DNA of 64,000 nucleotides from Scilla litardierei (Eukaryota; Streptophyta; Magnoliopsida; Asparagales; Asparagaceae), in the NCBI GenBank assembly GCA_030789695.1, contig CM061132.1:164387442-164451441 (forward strand), given 5' to 3'. The notes below the pieces were generated by a model. It made no database searches and was not told the DNA's origin. It saw only the letters and a list, made by a program, of their open reading frames with translations. Below are positions 44,034-54,648 of the stretch, in pieces (within the stretch, counting starts at the first letter, position 1; each line of letters starts with the position of its first letter). Position numbers and translations under genes: made by a program.

Positions 44034-47000
44034 TGTAACGACCTGTATTTTTCAACACTTCAATTTATGTGCTTAACGTATTTTTAACATTTTAAAATCT
44101 CTATATAAATGTAGTCAGGAATTTTATAACAAAACTGATATCAAAAATTTCTTATAAAAATATTTGAAAGTACCAGACTAGTTATGTAGTATTTTAGTAA
44201 GATCGGATTTCATCGAATACCTCTAAAAGATCTGATAAAAATTCAATTTCAGATATTGCTGTTTTGGCTCAATGAATTTATTTTCTATACAAACTTCTTC
44301 AAAACGTTTTCAAACTTCTGCAGTATCATCCTATGATCATTTAGGGCTCTCCACATTAATTTCGTAATTTTCTGATCTCATTTCAATAGAGAACCCGCAA
44401 ACCCGCTTTCTAAACGTTTTGGCCAAAAACTAGTATCCCCGTAGTCCAAACACTGGAACGGTCTTCATACTCACGATCCTCGTGACGATACGATCCTGTG
44501 GGTATGTTTTCGTAATTTTTCGGATACGTTTACTAGTAGGGGTATTTTCGTAATTTCGTACAAAATGAATTTCACTAATAGCTTTTTAACCCCTACTTAA
44601 TTACTTAATTAACCACCTAACCTACCCGTTCTCATCTACCCCTACCCACCCACTCTCTCAGCTAACTCCCCCAGCTACCTATTTACGTTTATATTAATAT
44701 TATTATTTTTACCTATTTAATCACTCCTCCCTCACTTTCGTTCTCACCAAGCCTAGCCCGTTCAAAAAGAACCCCCCGAGGCTAACAGTATCTCTCTCAG
44801 CTCTCTCTCCATTATTTTCGTTCGAAACAACCCAAGCCCGCCCCCCCCCCCTCTCTCTTCCGTCTCTTCTCACTCGCGCTCTCTCTCTCCGCCCTCCCCC
44901 GTAGGCCTCGACGCCGCCCCACCACGGCGAACTCCCCCCGAAGCGCCTCACGCCGAGCAGCGACCCCACCCTCGCCCAAGTGGAGCTCCGCCAAGCTCTC
45001 CGCCCTATCCCCTGAGATCCACCCACGCCGCCACCCAACGGCAGCCAAGCCGCTTCCTCGCTCGACGCCTCCCCCGCACGGCTGCAGCCCCGCCTCCAGC
45101 TCATCGCCGTCAGCTCGAGCGCCGCCCTCTGCCCCACTTCGCCACACCGTGCCGCCGTCGCATCCGCCGTGCTCGCCGCTGCATCCCGAGAGCACCAAAC
45201 CGCCTCCTAGCTCTCCTCCTCCGGTGAAGCACGCCGCCGTCGCCGACGGCCGCCCCCACGTCGCCTCCGCCTCTGCCGCGTCCCGCCGCCTTGTCGCCCT
45301 CGCCGTCCGACGTCGACAGCGGCCACACCCCCCCGTCGCTGCTTGCACACGAAGAACGAATGAGCGGAGGTATTTACGATGGCAATATCGTAAATTTTGA
45401 TATAATTTCATTTTTCGTATTTTTAATTAATTAATAAATGGATTTATTGGTTATTAATTCATAATAAATAATATAAGCACCCGAAAAATGTGAGGCTGGC
45501 TCCAGAAAATCAGAAATAATATTCTGGACCTAGTGGCGCTAGTTTCATCTCAATCCGACGCTTATTTTTTCCAGAATTAATTTTTAACCCTAAAAGATAA
45601 ATACGTATAATTCGTTCAAAAATCTGTATCTTCTTATTTTTACGTAAACTAATACTTGATAAAAATATATGTTATACTACTCTTCAATACGGTCGTTTTG
45701 ACACCTCATTTGAATCTTTCCGATTTGGATTGCATCCGGAATAAATTGTGCAATAAATGCGTTACTAATTGAAAAATAGTTTTTAAATTGTTTTTGATCT
45801 TTTAAAAATCCTAAAAATTACAATTAGCTTCAGAAAAATATTCCTTCTTGCAGTAAAATTATTTTCACCATATATAGTCTATATAAAATTTTAGAACCTT
45901 TTTCGACACCGTTTCAATCAGTTTTAAAAATCAAAACGATCAGATTATTTGAATAGAAAATACGGTGCGCTTTAACCAATTGTTTCTTGTGTTTGCAGGT
46001 ACCAATCCTCGTGCACCAGCTTCGCTAGCTCCAACCTCGTCTTTCCACGACGAGCTCTAAAATTGTAAGTCACGACAGATTCTAAGTTTAGAAAACTAGT
46101 CTATTGTGCTTGCATGAACTTGTGACACTTCACCACTTATAGCCTCGAACGGCTATTTGACTTGAACCAAACTAGAGAACTAAAATGAAAGTAATCGACT
46201 AAAGATTACTTTGCCAACTTTCAACTTAGGTGGTTGTAGCACGCAACTACCAACTTGGTTAAATTGTGTGCTAAGCCACACTACCACGTGCTCAAAGCAC
46301 AGAAGTAACAGCTTTTGGTGTTGGGCTTGTCTTTATCCTACTTGCTGGTTTTCAATGAGGAAGTCAACCAGTTGACCTGGTGTGACTAACATGTGAAACA
46401 TCCTGTGGAACAATCCTGTATAGAACTTGTAATTGACACATCACCGGGGTTTCGGGGTAACTCACAGTTGCGAGAGTACGGGAGTGACTAGAGTTCGATC
46501 TACATGTCAAGCTGCCTGTGTTTCGGCCTCCTGTCTAGCTGCCTGAGTTTCGGCAAACCATCCTGCTGCCTGGGTACCGGCATTCGTCTGGGTAGCACCC
46601 AGACAAGAGATGAACTGAACGGTCACATATTGTACTCTCCGACTTGAGTCACGTAGTTCTAGTATAGCTTGCACAGTTACTTTCTTTACAGTACATGCAC
46701 TTTACTTGCCAGTACAATCACCTTTACTTTACGCATTCCATGCACGTTACTTTCTACACTTGTACAGACAATGCACCGTACTTTACTTTACTTTCACTTT
46801 GGTCTGCTTGTAAGTAGTTGCCTTTGTCATACTTGTACAGTACCTCTCTTTCTTTATTTAGAATTGTTGTGACTTACCTACGGTTCCATTTCCGTGGCAC
46901 CGCAGACGACATACATATGGAGGCAGATGCTCTTGAGTTAATAGCGCTAGACTTCGACCATGAGACCGCAGCTTCCAGAGCTATTTTCAGTCGTGTGATG

Positions 47001-47179
47001 TACTTTCTTTCTCTCTTTTATCATTGTTGGAATATTTGTACGGTTGGATTGTAATAATTGGACACTATTTGGGTATCTTTGTACATCTCTGCATCGTGGC
47101 TATTTTGATTTCACTGGTTAACTGCAGAACCTGCGCAAATATCAAATAAGTAACGGGCCCCCGAGAGCGGGTCGTTACA
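44034..47179 (+). repeat. 3' LTR of element B, complete
   Basis: 3146 bp from TGTAACGACCTG to GGGTCGTTACA. The first ~700 bp match the inverted solo LTR; from 45121 on it matches 17171-19228. A GC-rich block (44840-45360) gives Arg/Ser/Pro-rich open frames on both strands with no domain. The mini-exon with splice signals is at about 45998-46064. Confidence 0.9.
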
Positions 47180-47976
47180 CTTGAGTTTTAGTACGGCTTG
47201 CCATTCTCAGACAGATGGTCAGTCAGAGCATACTATTCAGATTCTGGAAGACATGCTGCAGGCATGTATGCTGGTCTTCAAAGGGTCATGGGAAGATCAT
47301 CTCCATTTGGTGGAGTTTGCATACAACAACAACAGCCAGTTTAGCATTGGTATGGCACCTTTTGTGGCACTGTATGGGAGGAAGTGTCGAACCCCCTTGA
47401 GCTGGGATGATGTAGGAGATCGAGAGTTGTTTGGTCCTGGGTTAATCACACAAGTCGTGGATGTGGTTCGGACCATCAGAGAGACACTGCAGCTGGCTTA
47501 GGACATGTACAAGCATTGGGCAGATGCGAAGCGTCGACATTTAGAGTTCCAGCCCTGTGATCATTTTTCTGAAGATCTCGCCCAACCAAGGTTTGATTCG
47601 CTTTGGTCGGAGAGGAAAGCTTAGTCCTCAATTCATTGGGCCTTTCGATATTCTGGAGTGAGTAGGAGAAGTGGCATACAAGCTTGCACTGTCCCCTGCC
47701 TTAGAGAGAGTGCACAATGTGTTCCACATCTTGCAGTTGTGTCATTATGTGAGCGACCCGAGTCATGTCATGGACTACTCAGAGATCGCAGTTCGTTTGG
47801 ACTTGACATACGAGCAGCAACCAGTGGAGATCCTAGATCGACTCCAGAAAGTCTTCAGGAACAGGACTATTGATCTAGTCAGAGTGATGTGGCGTCGCGA
47901 CTCGCCAGGAGAGTCTACCAGGGAGCGAGAGGACGAGATGCAAGGACGTTGCCCCTACCTTTTCCATGCCCTGTAA
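47180..47976 (+). pseudogene. element A pol: integrase end and chromodomain
   Basis: It resumes in the integrase core (SFSTACHSQTDGQSEHTIQI) and runs through [17 protein letters not shown] and GRKCRTPLSWDDVG. A TAG interrupts at about 47500, and a second stop and frame change lie near 47620-47660. The last part (47671-47976) codes VHNVFHILQLCHYVSDPSH and the chromodomain with LVRVMWRRDSPGESTRE. Compared with element C, Trp of the final STWE is Arg. It continues the pol fragment at 16028-17161; about 85 codons of integrase between them are missing. Confidence 0.88.
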
Positions 47977-48528
47977 AGAATTCCGAGGACGAAATTTTTC
48001 TAAGGAGGGTAGGATGTAAGGACCGAAATTTTAGGCCTGTTTGATCGTGGTATGGCTGTATTTCATTTTTAGTAATCTGAATTGTTATTTTGATTTTCAC
48101 CTTAGCCTATTACTATTACCCTTACCTAACCCTGATTACCATTTTAACTTACCTATAGTGTCGGCAACCACCCTCCATTACCAGCCAACTATGTTGGTGA
48201 GATTCAACATATCATTTAATCAAACCCCACCCTCAACTGTTGTGTTTCATTTCATTATAACACCATTCACTATCCCGTTCTTCATCATCCCCTACATCAT
48301 CATCTCCATTTATGTTCAAGCTTCCTGCAAATAACAACAACGACGACGCCATCCACCTCCTTCAATCCCACGCCGACATCAACCCAAAATCAATCCGAAC
48401 CCAAACTCATTCATCCCAAAAATCAAACAACCAAATCAGATTGAGAGAGGGATAAGCTGAAATTGAAATTGGAATTAACCTTACAACAACCAAATCCCCC
48501 AACGCCCCTTCCCCTCCTCCAAGCCGTG

Positions 48529-50254
48529 TGTAATGCCCTGATTGCTACTGCACAAGTACTAGAGGGTGGGGGTGAATTGTACTTTAAAATAATTAAGAAG
48601 ATAATTCCTAATTATCTTGCAAACTCAACCAACAATGCGGAAATGAAAATATTGACAACAAAGAAAACAAGCGCAAACAAACGATTTAACGGGCTCGGAT
48701 CCACCCAAGTCTCCCCGACTTGTTCACGGTGATCCTACGTCCCAAACACCCGGATCCCCTCCGGATACTTGAGTTAGAAACCTCTAACTCAAATTTGCAC
48801 TGTGAAATTCTTGTAGAAAACCTCTACAAGATCAAATCATACACAAATGAAATTGTGACTCCCACAAACCGGGATCACAAACAACTCTCACAACCGAGAG
48901 TAAAGCTTGCAATTTCAAAGTAAATGAAATAAGAAATGCTTACCACAAAACCCTATGCCTTGAGTAAAACTTACGATTTTAGGGCAAAGAAGTATTTTGG
49001 GGAAGATGAAGGCACCAAACCCTGGCTCCAAGATGTTGACCAGCAATGGAAGCCTAGGAAGATGTTGGTGACCTTGGATCAAGCTCTTGGCTTGAATGGC
49101 TCACAATCAATGTGAATCTATATTTGGAAATAAGAGTGAGTGAGAGATTCCAGATAAATGAATGATCTTGGAAATGAGAATAAATGCTTCTCTTTGATTT
49201 TCTAAACTTCAATAAATATCAACCTTGAATGCTTAGCAAGAAGCCCTTCAAGTATATATAGGATAGAGAAAAGGGAGAGCAAAAATCGTGGCATTTAATG
49301 CTCCAACGGCTTTATTCTGGAGCAGTCTAGTCGGTCAAAGAAGGATCACTGACTGACTAGTTTCTCAACTAGTCGGTCGGTGATTCAACATGAACCGACT
49401 AACTGGAGAACAGCCAAAAGAGAAGTTCAGACAATAAAGAACTAGTCGGTCTAAGAAGACTTGCCAACCGACTAGTTTCACAACTAGTCGGTCGGTGAGT
49501 GTTCTTTGACCGACTAACAGATGAAAATAGAATAGGCTGAATTCAAAGACAGCTAGTCGGTTTAAGAACAAATTCCAACCGACTAGTTTCTCAACTAGTT
49601 GGTCGGTCGTTGTGCTTTGACCGACTAACTGTAAACAGTAAGTTAGGCCGGAAAATGAAAGCTCAACTAGTCGGTCTAAGAAGGATTTCTAACCGACTAG
49701 TTTCACAACTAGTCGGTCGGTGAACCTTCTTGGACCGACTAACTATAAACAGTGAATGAGCCGAAAATGAACAAGGCATTCTAGTCGGTTCAAGAAGGAT
49801 TGCCGACCGACTAGATTGCCATCTAGTCGGTTGGTTCTTCTTCTTGAACCAACTAACATGCACAGGAAGCCGCGATAAGAAGCGTTAAGCTTCGGAAAAG
49901 ATTCTATGGGCTTCTAATAAGATCCTAGCTCTAAGATATGAGCGTTATGAAGATTAAAACGTAAGACCTACTCAAGGCTTAACATTCTACGAAAAGAAGC
50001 TAGAAGACAATAAATTAAACTTGACGAACCGTCTTCAAAAGCTTCAATCGAATCTTCTTGACTTCAATAATGGTCCGTGAGCTTCAACGAAGCTTCAGGC
50101 ACATGATCACGTGCTTTGAGAAGTCTTGAGACGTCGCTTTTGATGTTCATAGAATTTTGGCGACGATCTCCATAACTGCGCTCACAAAGAGTTAGTTCAC
50201 GATATTTATGTTTGTTCATCATCAAAACCAAATCCGGGGAGTCAATACTCAACA
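48529..50254 (+). mobile_element. solo LTR G1 (1.7 kb)
   Basis: TGTAATGCCC to CAATACTCAACA, 1726 bp, flanked by TSD CCGTG (48524-48528 and 50255-50259). Removing it restores the sequence seen at 10575 in the other LTR A. Internal TAGAGGGTGGGGGTGAATTG and both ends resemble G2, so both belong to one family. No coding sequence. Confidence 0.88.
49320..49860. repeat. nested-palindrome ~110-bp array (solo LTR G1)
   Basis: Five units start near 49323, 49440, 49551, 49663 and 49781, with CTAGTCGGTC, ACCGACTAGTTT, CAACTAGTCGGTCGG and GACCGACTAAC. Word order, spacing and filler (GTAAACAGTAA, AAGAAGGATTGC) match the array in LTR C closely, although the host LTRs are otherwise unrelated. Confidence 0.85.
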
Positions 50255-51996
50255 CCGTGCACAGCCCCCTTTGCCGCAGTTGCCCACCCCCTTGCGTCGC
50301 CCTGTGAGCCGCACCCGCCGCCCTCGACTGCAGCCGCTGCCGAGCGCCCCCTCGATCCGCCGGAACCCTCGCCCAGGCCGTCGCCCCACCGTCGCAGGCG
50401 CGCGTCGCCGCACCGACGACGACGCATGCACCGTGCCCCCGGCCCCCTTGGCCGCCGCCGCCTAGCCTCGGATCCCCTCTGCAGCATCAACAAAAAAAGA
50501 GCAGAACGAGAGGAAGAGGGAGAGAGGGGGAGAGAGGTATAAGGGGTAGGTTTTAGTTTTATAAAGTAAAGATATTTATTAAGTAAGTTATGTTAAAGAA
50601 TGTTTTATAAGATTATTAATATAATATTATTATATAAGTTACTGACTAAAGTAAGTTATGTTAAAGAAAACTTATTTTATAAGTTAAGTTAATTTGTTAT
50701 ATAAGTTTAAGTCAATAATATATGTTAAGATAAGTTATTACACAAAGTTTTAATATAAGTTTTAAGTTATAAAATAAGTTATTAATTAAATTTAGGTTAT
50801 GATTTTTAATTAGTTAAGTTAAGTCTTTAACTTAGTTATAATGATGTTATTAGTTTTACTATTAATTTGTGTAGCTAACTTGCCATGGAAACCCCTGTGA
50901 ACCAGGTAACGCTACCGCTAATCGGACCACGCCTTTAATGACGCAACATATCGGCAACTCATCGTACATTTGCTATGGGTATTAAAATGAAATAGATGCA
51001 TGCCACCCTAGTGTCATTACAATTTTCATAGTGTTTTCACTTTGAATTGTTAGATAAACTTATATATTGCACAATATCGTAAAAGAATCGATTTGGAATA
51101 TATGACATGCTTGGCAGAAAGATGTAATTGGAAATGTTAGAATAGTAAATGACTCGTAAAATCGCAAGTTCGGTAACCAGTACAGACACTGGGTTTGGGG
51201 TAACTTATAATAGCGAGGGTGCGGGAGCGGCTAGTCTAGACTTTGTTGTCACCGTGCGGGTTCTAGCAACCAATCATAGTAGCCGGTGACAAAATCATGA
51301 CTTGATCACAGATTCTGGAACAATATTCATAGCATAGTTCACCCGGGTAGCACCCGTGGCAAGAGGTGGACTCGTGGTTGCTTACTGTGCCCTGCATTAT
51401 AAGTCACGGTCTAGGTACGGCACAATTAGACTCTCGTAACATGGTCATTTTTATACTGTACAGTTAACTGCTAGAAATTGCTGATAGCTGTAAAACTGCA
51501 AAGTTACTTTTCTGTTCTTTTTCCCTTACTACTATTGTTCGCACTTTACTTCTTTTTTAAGATTGCCATGCTTGTACATTTGTTTTAATATCTATGCTTA
51601 GAGATACTTTGAGTTACGTTTGATCCTGGCGACCCTTCTCTTTGTAGTGGACTCGCCAGATATCTCACAGGTTGAAGAATTTGTACCCGAGGCTGTAGAC
51701 GCTGAGTTTGTGGCTGAGTTTAACAAGCAGGACCAGCATGACGCTGGGTATGAGAGTGAGTGTGTGAGATTTGCTTTGTTGTTTTCAGAGTGGCTTGATG
51801 TATCATCTGCATTTCAGTTGTATTTTTTTTCCTTCCTGTACGCTGTTGGATTGTAATAAGGTTGTGAACCACTTTCGTTATAAGTATTTTGGCGTATTTC
51901 TGCAACAGATCCTGTGTTGACTTCATTGGTGCCTAGCAGGACTTGTGCATGTTCCTAACAGTAAAGGGCCCGAGAGTGGTCGTTACAGGAAGTCTG

Positions 51997-52671
51997 TAGG
52001 GGAGGCAAAATTAACACGACTCGACCCGATCCAAACGGAACCCTGCCTCTTCGGCGGGGTATGTGTAGGAGCCAATTCAGGTCGGGTAGAAAATGGGTCG
52101 GCCCGACCGTCCCGGATTAAATCCGGGTCAGGTACGGGTTTGACCCGTCAACCCGATTGACAAGAATCCCACCCGGTTATAAAGTATTAATGTATAATAA
52201 ATATTATACACGCTTCTTTCAATTGCGCCATGTGTCGACTTGGTTACCGATCTGCTTGTTGGTGTGATGGTCACAGTTTCTAATCCCAATGGATTCGTTT
52301 ATTTTTCAAAGTTCTGCTTCAAATTTTAAGAATAAGATGAATTGAAACAATATAAATTGAATTAAATATCATTTGTTTACAAGAAACATTGTAGCCTTGT
52401 GGTTGTGTTCGGTGAGTGTGCTTCCCTTACCTAGTTCGAGGGCACTCGTCCTCTTTTTCCTTTGGAATTAAATCAGCATTTTTACTCTTACACTCAACCC
52501 GACCCGTAAAACGAATCGGGTCGGGTACGGGTAAACCGGGGTTACACCGGGTCGGGTAGGTGTTTTCGAACCATGATCCAGATATAATTCGGATTGGGCT
52601 CGGGTTTATCCATATCCGGGTCGGATTAAACCCGACCCGACCTAACCCGAACCGACCCATTTGCCACCATA
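51997..52671. mobile_element. possible non-autonomous DNA transposon, CGGGTCGGGT-rich
   Basis: The ends share an inverted GGCAAA word (AGGGGAGGCAAAATT left; reverse complement of ATTTGCCACCAT right), followed by ACCCGACCCG / CGGGTCGGGT runs. This resembles hAT-type non-autonomous elements whose ends begin like TAGGGGTGGCAAA. No 8-bp TSD is evident, and the outermost bases differ. The open frame 52427-52660 is a repeat artefact. Confidence 0.35.
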
Positions 52672-52870
52672 GAATACGTAGTAGACGGTGAATAGCCTCA
52701 AAAAATTTGTTACCATCATTAGTGGGGAGTCTTCATAAGGAAAGAAATGAACATCATACAATGGTAAAAATCGCGAATTATGAATTAAAGCGATTCAGAA
52801 AGGAAAACAAAGAAAACGACAAAAAGACGTGGCCAAAGTGGCTCCATACTATGGCTACGAGAGAAATTTA
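52672..52870. other. short spacer
   Basis: About 200 bp with no gene or repeat recognised. It ends at TSD TTTAT of element E. Confidence 0.5.
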
Positions 52871-52875
52871 TTTAT

Positions 52876-53061
52876 TGTTGTGAGTTGAGAGAGGCTTTTG
52901 GCCTCACTTCCCTCATCATTCACCATTTACTCCCCACTAACTTAGTGGGGAGTCACTTGGACTTTAAAGGTGAATGAATATATAGAGAGCCATGGCTTAT
53001 GCCATGGCTACTCTTGATTTTAGAGATAGTTTACACACTTCTTCCAATCTCTTTCTCAACA
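52876..53061 (+). repeat. 5' LTR of element E
   Basis: 186 bp, TGTTGTGAGTTG to TCTCAACA. A TATATAGAGAG TATA-like motif lies near 52978. A few substitutions and a 2-bp length difference separate it from 54147-54334. Confidence 0.92.
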
Positions 53062-53075
53062 CGTTATCAGCACGA
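53062..53075 (+). other. primer-binding site of element E
   Basis: CGTTATCAGCACGA touches the LTR end. It does not match the 3' end of initiator tRNA-Met. It is complementary to the anticodon arm of tRNA-Ile if position 34 is inosine (CGUGCUIAUAACG), which suggests a half-tRNA primer. This is an inference from remembered tRNA sequence. Confidence 0.5.
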
Positions 53076-54146
53076 TAGATCGTTGACAGAATTTGTGATA
53101 TTCCCCGTATATGTGGTCGACTTAAAGCTGATATGATCTCCTGCAAAGACCATTTAGACTTCAGATAACTTTAAGCATACCTTGGAAATGAAAAACCTAG
53201 GTATAACAAGGTATTATCTCGGCTTATATATTTAACACCTTAGTGGTGGAACCCTTTAATATCCTTCATACACCTGGAGTTTATGAAGAATGATGTCCAC
53301 TTGCATCCTATTAAAAATGGATGCTTATTTATGACACCTTCCAGTAACTGGAAGAGGGGGAGGACATCCTAGGTCCCGAAGAGCCTAGCTCTCCTGAAGA
53401 GCCTAGCTCTAGTGTACTTGTTACACTTCTTTATCTAGCCAACTGCACGTGTTTTTTATAGAACGTCTGCAGCAAAGTTGTTAACCAGATATAGTGTTGC
53501 CCTGGAGAGCACCACTAGACCAAGGATAAGCTGCTTCTGCGCAACTTCCAAGGGTCATGGAATATATATCGCATATGCAGGTTTAAATATCATCGCGATG
53601 ACTAAAACACAAAATGACGTCCACCTCCCAAATATCTACACATCATCCTCCAATGTCTACATCTTCTGAGAAGCTCATCATCCAAGAAGCAAGTATTTTA
53701 AACGCTCAGCCAGGTCCAGCAGTACCTTGCAGGCACACAGAAGACCGATTCAAAGAATACTTTAGTGGAGTCGTCTACCAACTTCGAAGAGTATTCCACT
53801 CCAGAGCGCCACTATTTTCCAATAGCCGCTAGATGAATAAACTTGTATAGATAAGTGATGACTGTATTTGCTTTCAGAACATGATGGATGTATAGACAAA
53901 TAGGAGATGATTGTATAGATACATAGGAAATCTGCAAGCCTGAAGCTTGTACAGATCAGGGGGAGTCCCTCAATAGTTGTACTCTTTTCCCTTAAGCTGC
54001 TGGTTTTTCCCACTGGGTTTTCAACAGCTAAGGTTTTAACGAGGCAACCACAGTGGCTCTGGATCCAGAAGTATCCACCCCATTAGCATACTGGATCCTG
54101 AAGTATTCATATGCTTAAACCAAGGTAATGGAGAGATGAGGGGGAG

Positions 54147-54334
54147 TGTTGTGAGTTGAGAGAGGCTTTTGGTCTCCCTTCCCTCATCATCTCACCATTT
54201 ACTCCCCACTAACTTAGTGGGGAGTCACTTGGACTTTAAAAGTGAATGAATATATAGAGAGCCATGGCTTATGCCATGACTACTCTTGATTTTAGAGATT
54301 AGTTTACACAATTCTTCCAATCTCTTTCTCAACA
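54147..54334 (+). repeat. 3' LTR of element E
   Basis: 188 bp, same ends as the first LTR, followed by TSD TTTAT. It ends 314 bp before the SOQ1 start codon and could add promoter elements. Confidence 0.92.
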
Positions 54335-54648
54335 TTTATCTATTTGATAAAATAAACGGTTAATTAATTCTCTGAATTCCGAGTAAAACTTTTGGGCGTA
54401 GGCCGAGTTGCTGGGCCTCCACCCGGTCTCGTGTTTTGGATAAGGCTGGTTTCAATTGGCAAAAGGCCCGCCACGTGTCGAGCTTATGGTATCCTACTAA
54501 CGGTCTCCCGCTCAATCTGAAATTTATGTCAGAAAATGGAGCAGGGGTATTTCAGTCATTCTATCGTGCCATCATCTGGATCTTCCTTCGTACGCTTAAA
54601 ATCGCATATCGTCCCTCTTTCGCATTGCCACTTCAACTCGGCAGCGAG
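54335..54648 (+). promoter_or_regulatory. SOQ1 upstream region and 5' UTR
   Basis: This is the gap between element E and the SOQ1 start codon. The reading frame is open upstream from 54436, but codons before 54649 show no transit-peptide character. No clear TATA box is visible. A GCCACGTGTC word (about 54469) contains a G-box core (CACGTG), typical of light-regulated plant promoters. Confidence 0.5.

Larger units (their letters stand above)
17171..47179 (+). mobile_element. element B: long-LTR, non-coding (LARD-like) gypsy derivative
   Basis: B has two related LTRs (17171-19228, 5'-truncated; 44034-47179, complete) in the same orientation. Its interior, after removing nested elements D, the inverted solo LTR and C, is about 3.7 kb: 19229-20383, 28200-28923, 32950-33584 and 42806-44033. 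No gag or pol motif is found in that interior. A primer site follows the first LTR (19233-19250) and a polypurine tract (AAGGAGGTTAAGA) precedes the second. The left end was removed by a deletion that also took part of A's integrase, so no TSD can be shown. Large LTRs plus a kilobase-scale non-coding interior match the LARD definition. Confidence 0.7.
10059..51987 (+). mobile_element. element A: gypsy chromovirus carrying a 42-kb nest
   Basis: The left end TGTAACAAACAG (10059) and right end GTCGTTACA (51987) are flanked by the same 5 bp, GGAAG (10054-10058 and 51988-51992). So everything between arrived as one insertion plus later nested ones. A's own parts are: a 5' LTR fragment 10059-11576, pol fragments 16028-17161 and 47180-47976, a polypurine tract (CTAAGGAGGGTAGGA, before 48015) and the 3' LTR 48015-51987. 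Chromodomain and integrase motifs place it with plant chromoviruses, probably the Tekay/Del lineage. Gag, protease and most RT are deleted. Confidence 0.85.
48015..51987 (+). repeat. 3' LTR of element A with nested solo LTR
   Basis: It starts TGTAAGGACCGAAATTTTAG after a polypurine tract (CTAAGGAGGGTAGGA) and ends AGTGGTCGTTACA. Without G1 it is about 2.24 kb. It contains a GC-rich block (50260-50465) and the AT-rich tract seen in the 5' LTR. Differences from the 5' LTR are plentiful, including small indels, so A is much older than C or D. Confidence 0.88.
52876..54334 (+). mobile_element. element E: internally deleted copia retrotransposon
   Basis: LTRs of 186 bp (52876-53061) and 188 bp (54147-54334) are flanked by TSD TTTAT (52871-52875, 54335-54339). 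After the first LTR comes CGTTATCAGCACGA (53062-53075), the primer site. Before the second is GATGAGGGGGAG. The 1.1-kb interior keeps a scrap of RT (EMKNLGITRYYLGLY at about 53185-53240), a purine tract and the conserved 3' hairpin module (53955-54110). Gag, protease and integrase are gone. It lies just upstream of SOQ1 in the same orientation. Confidence 0.9.
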
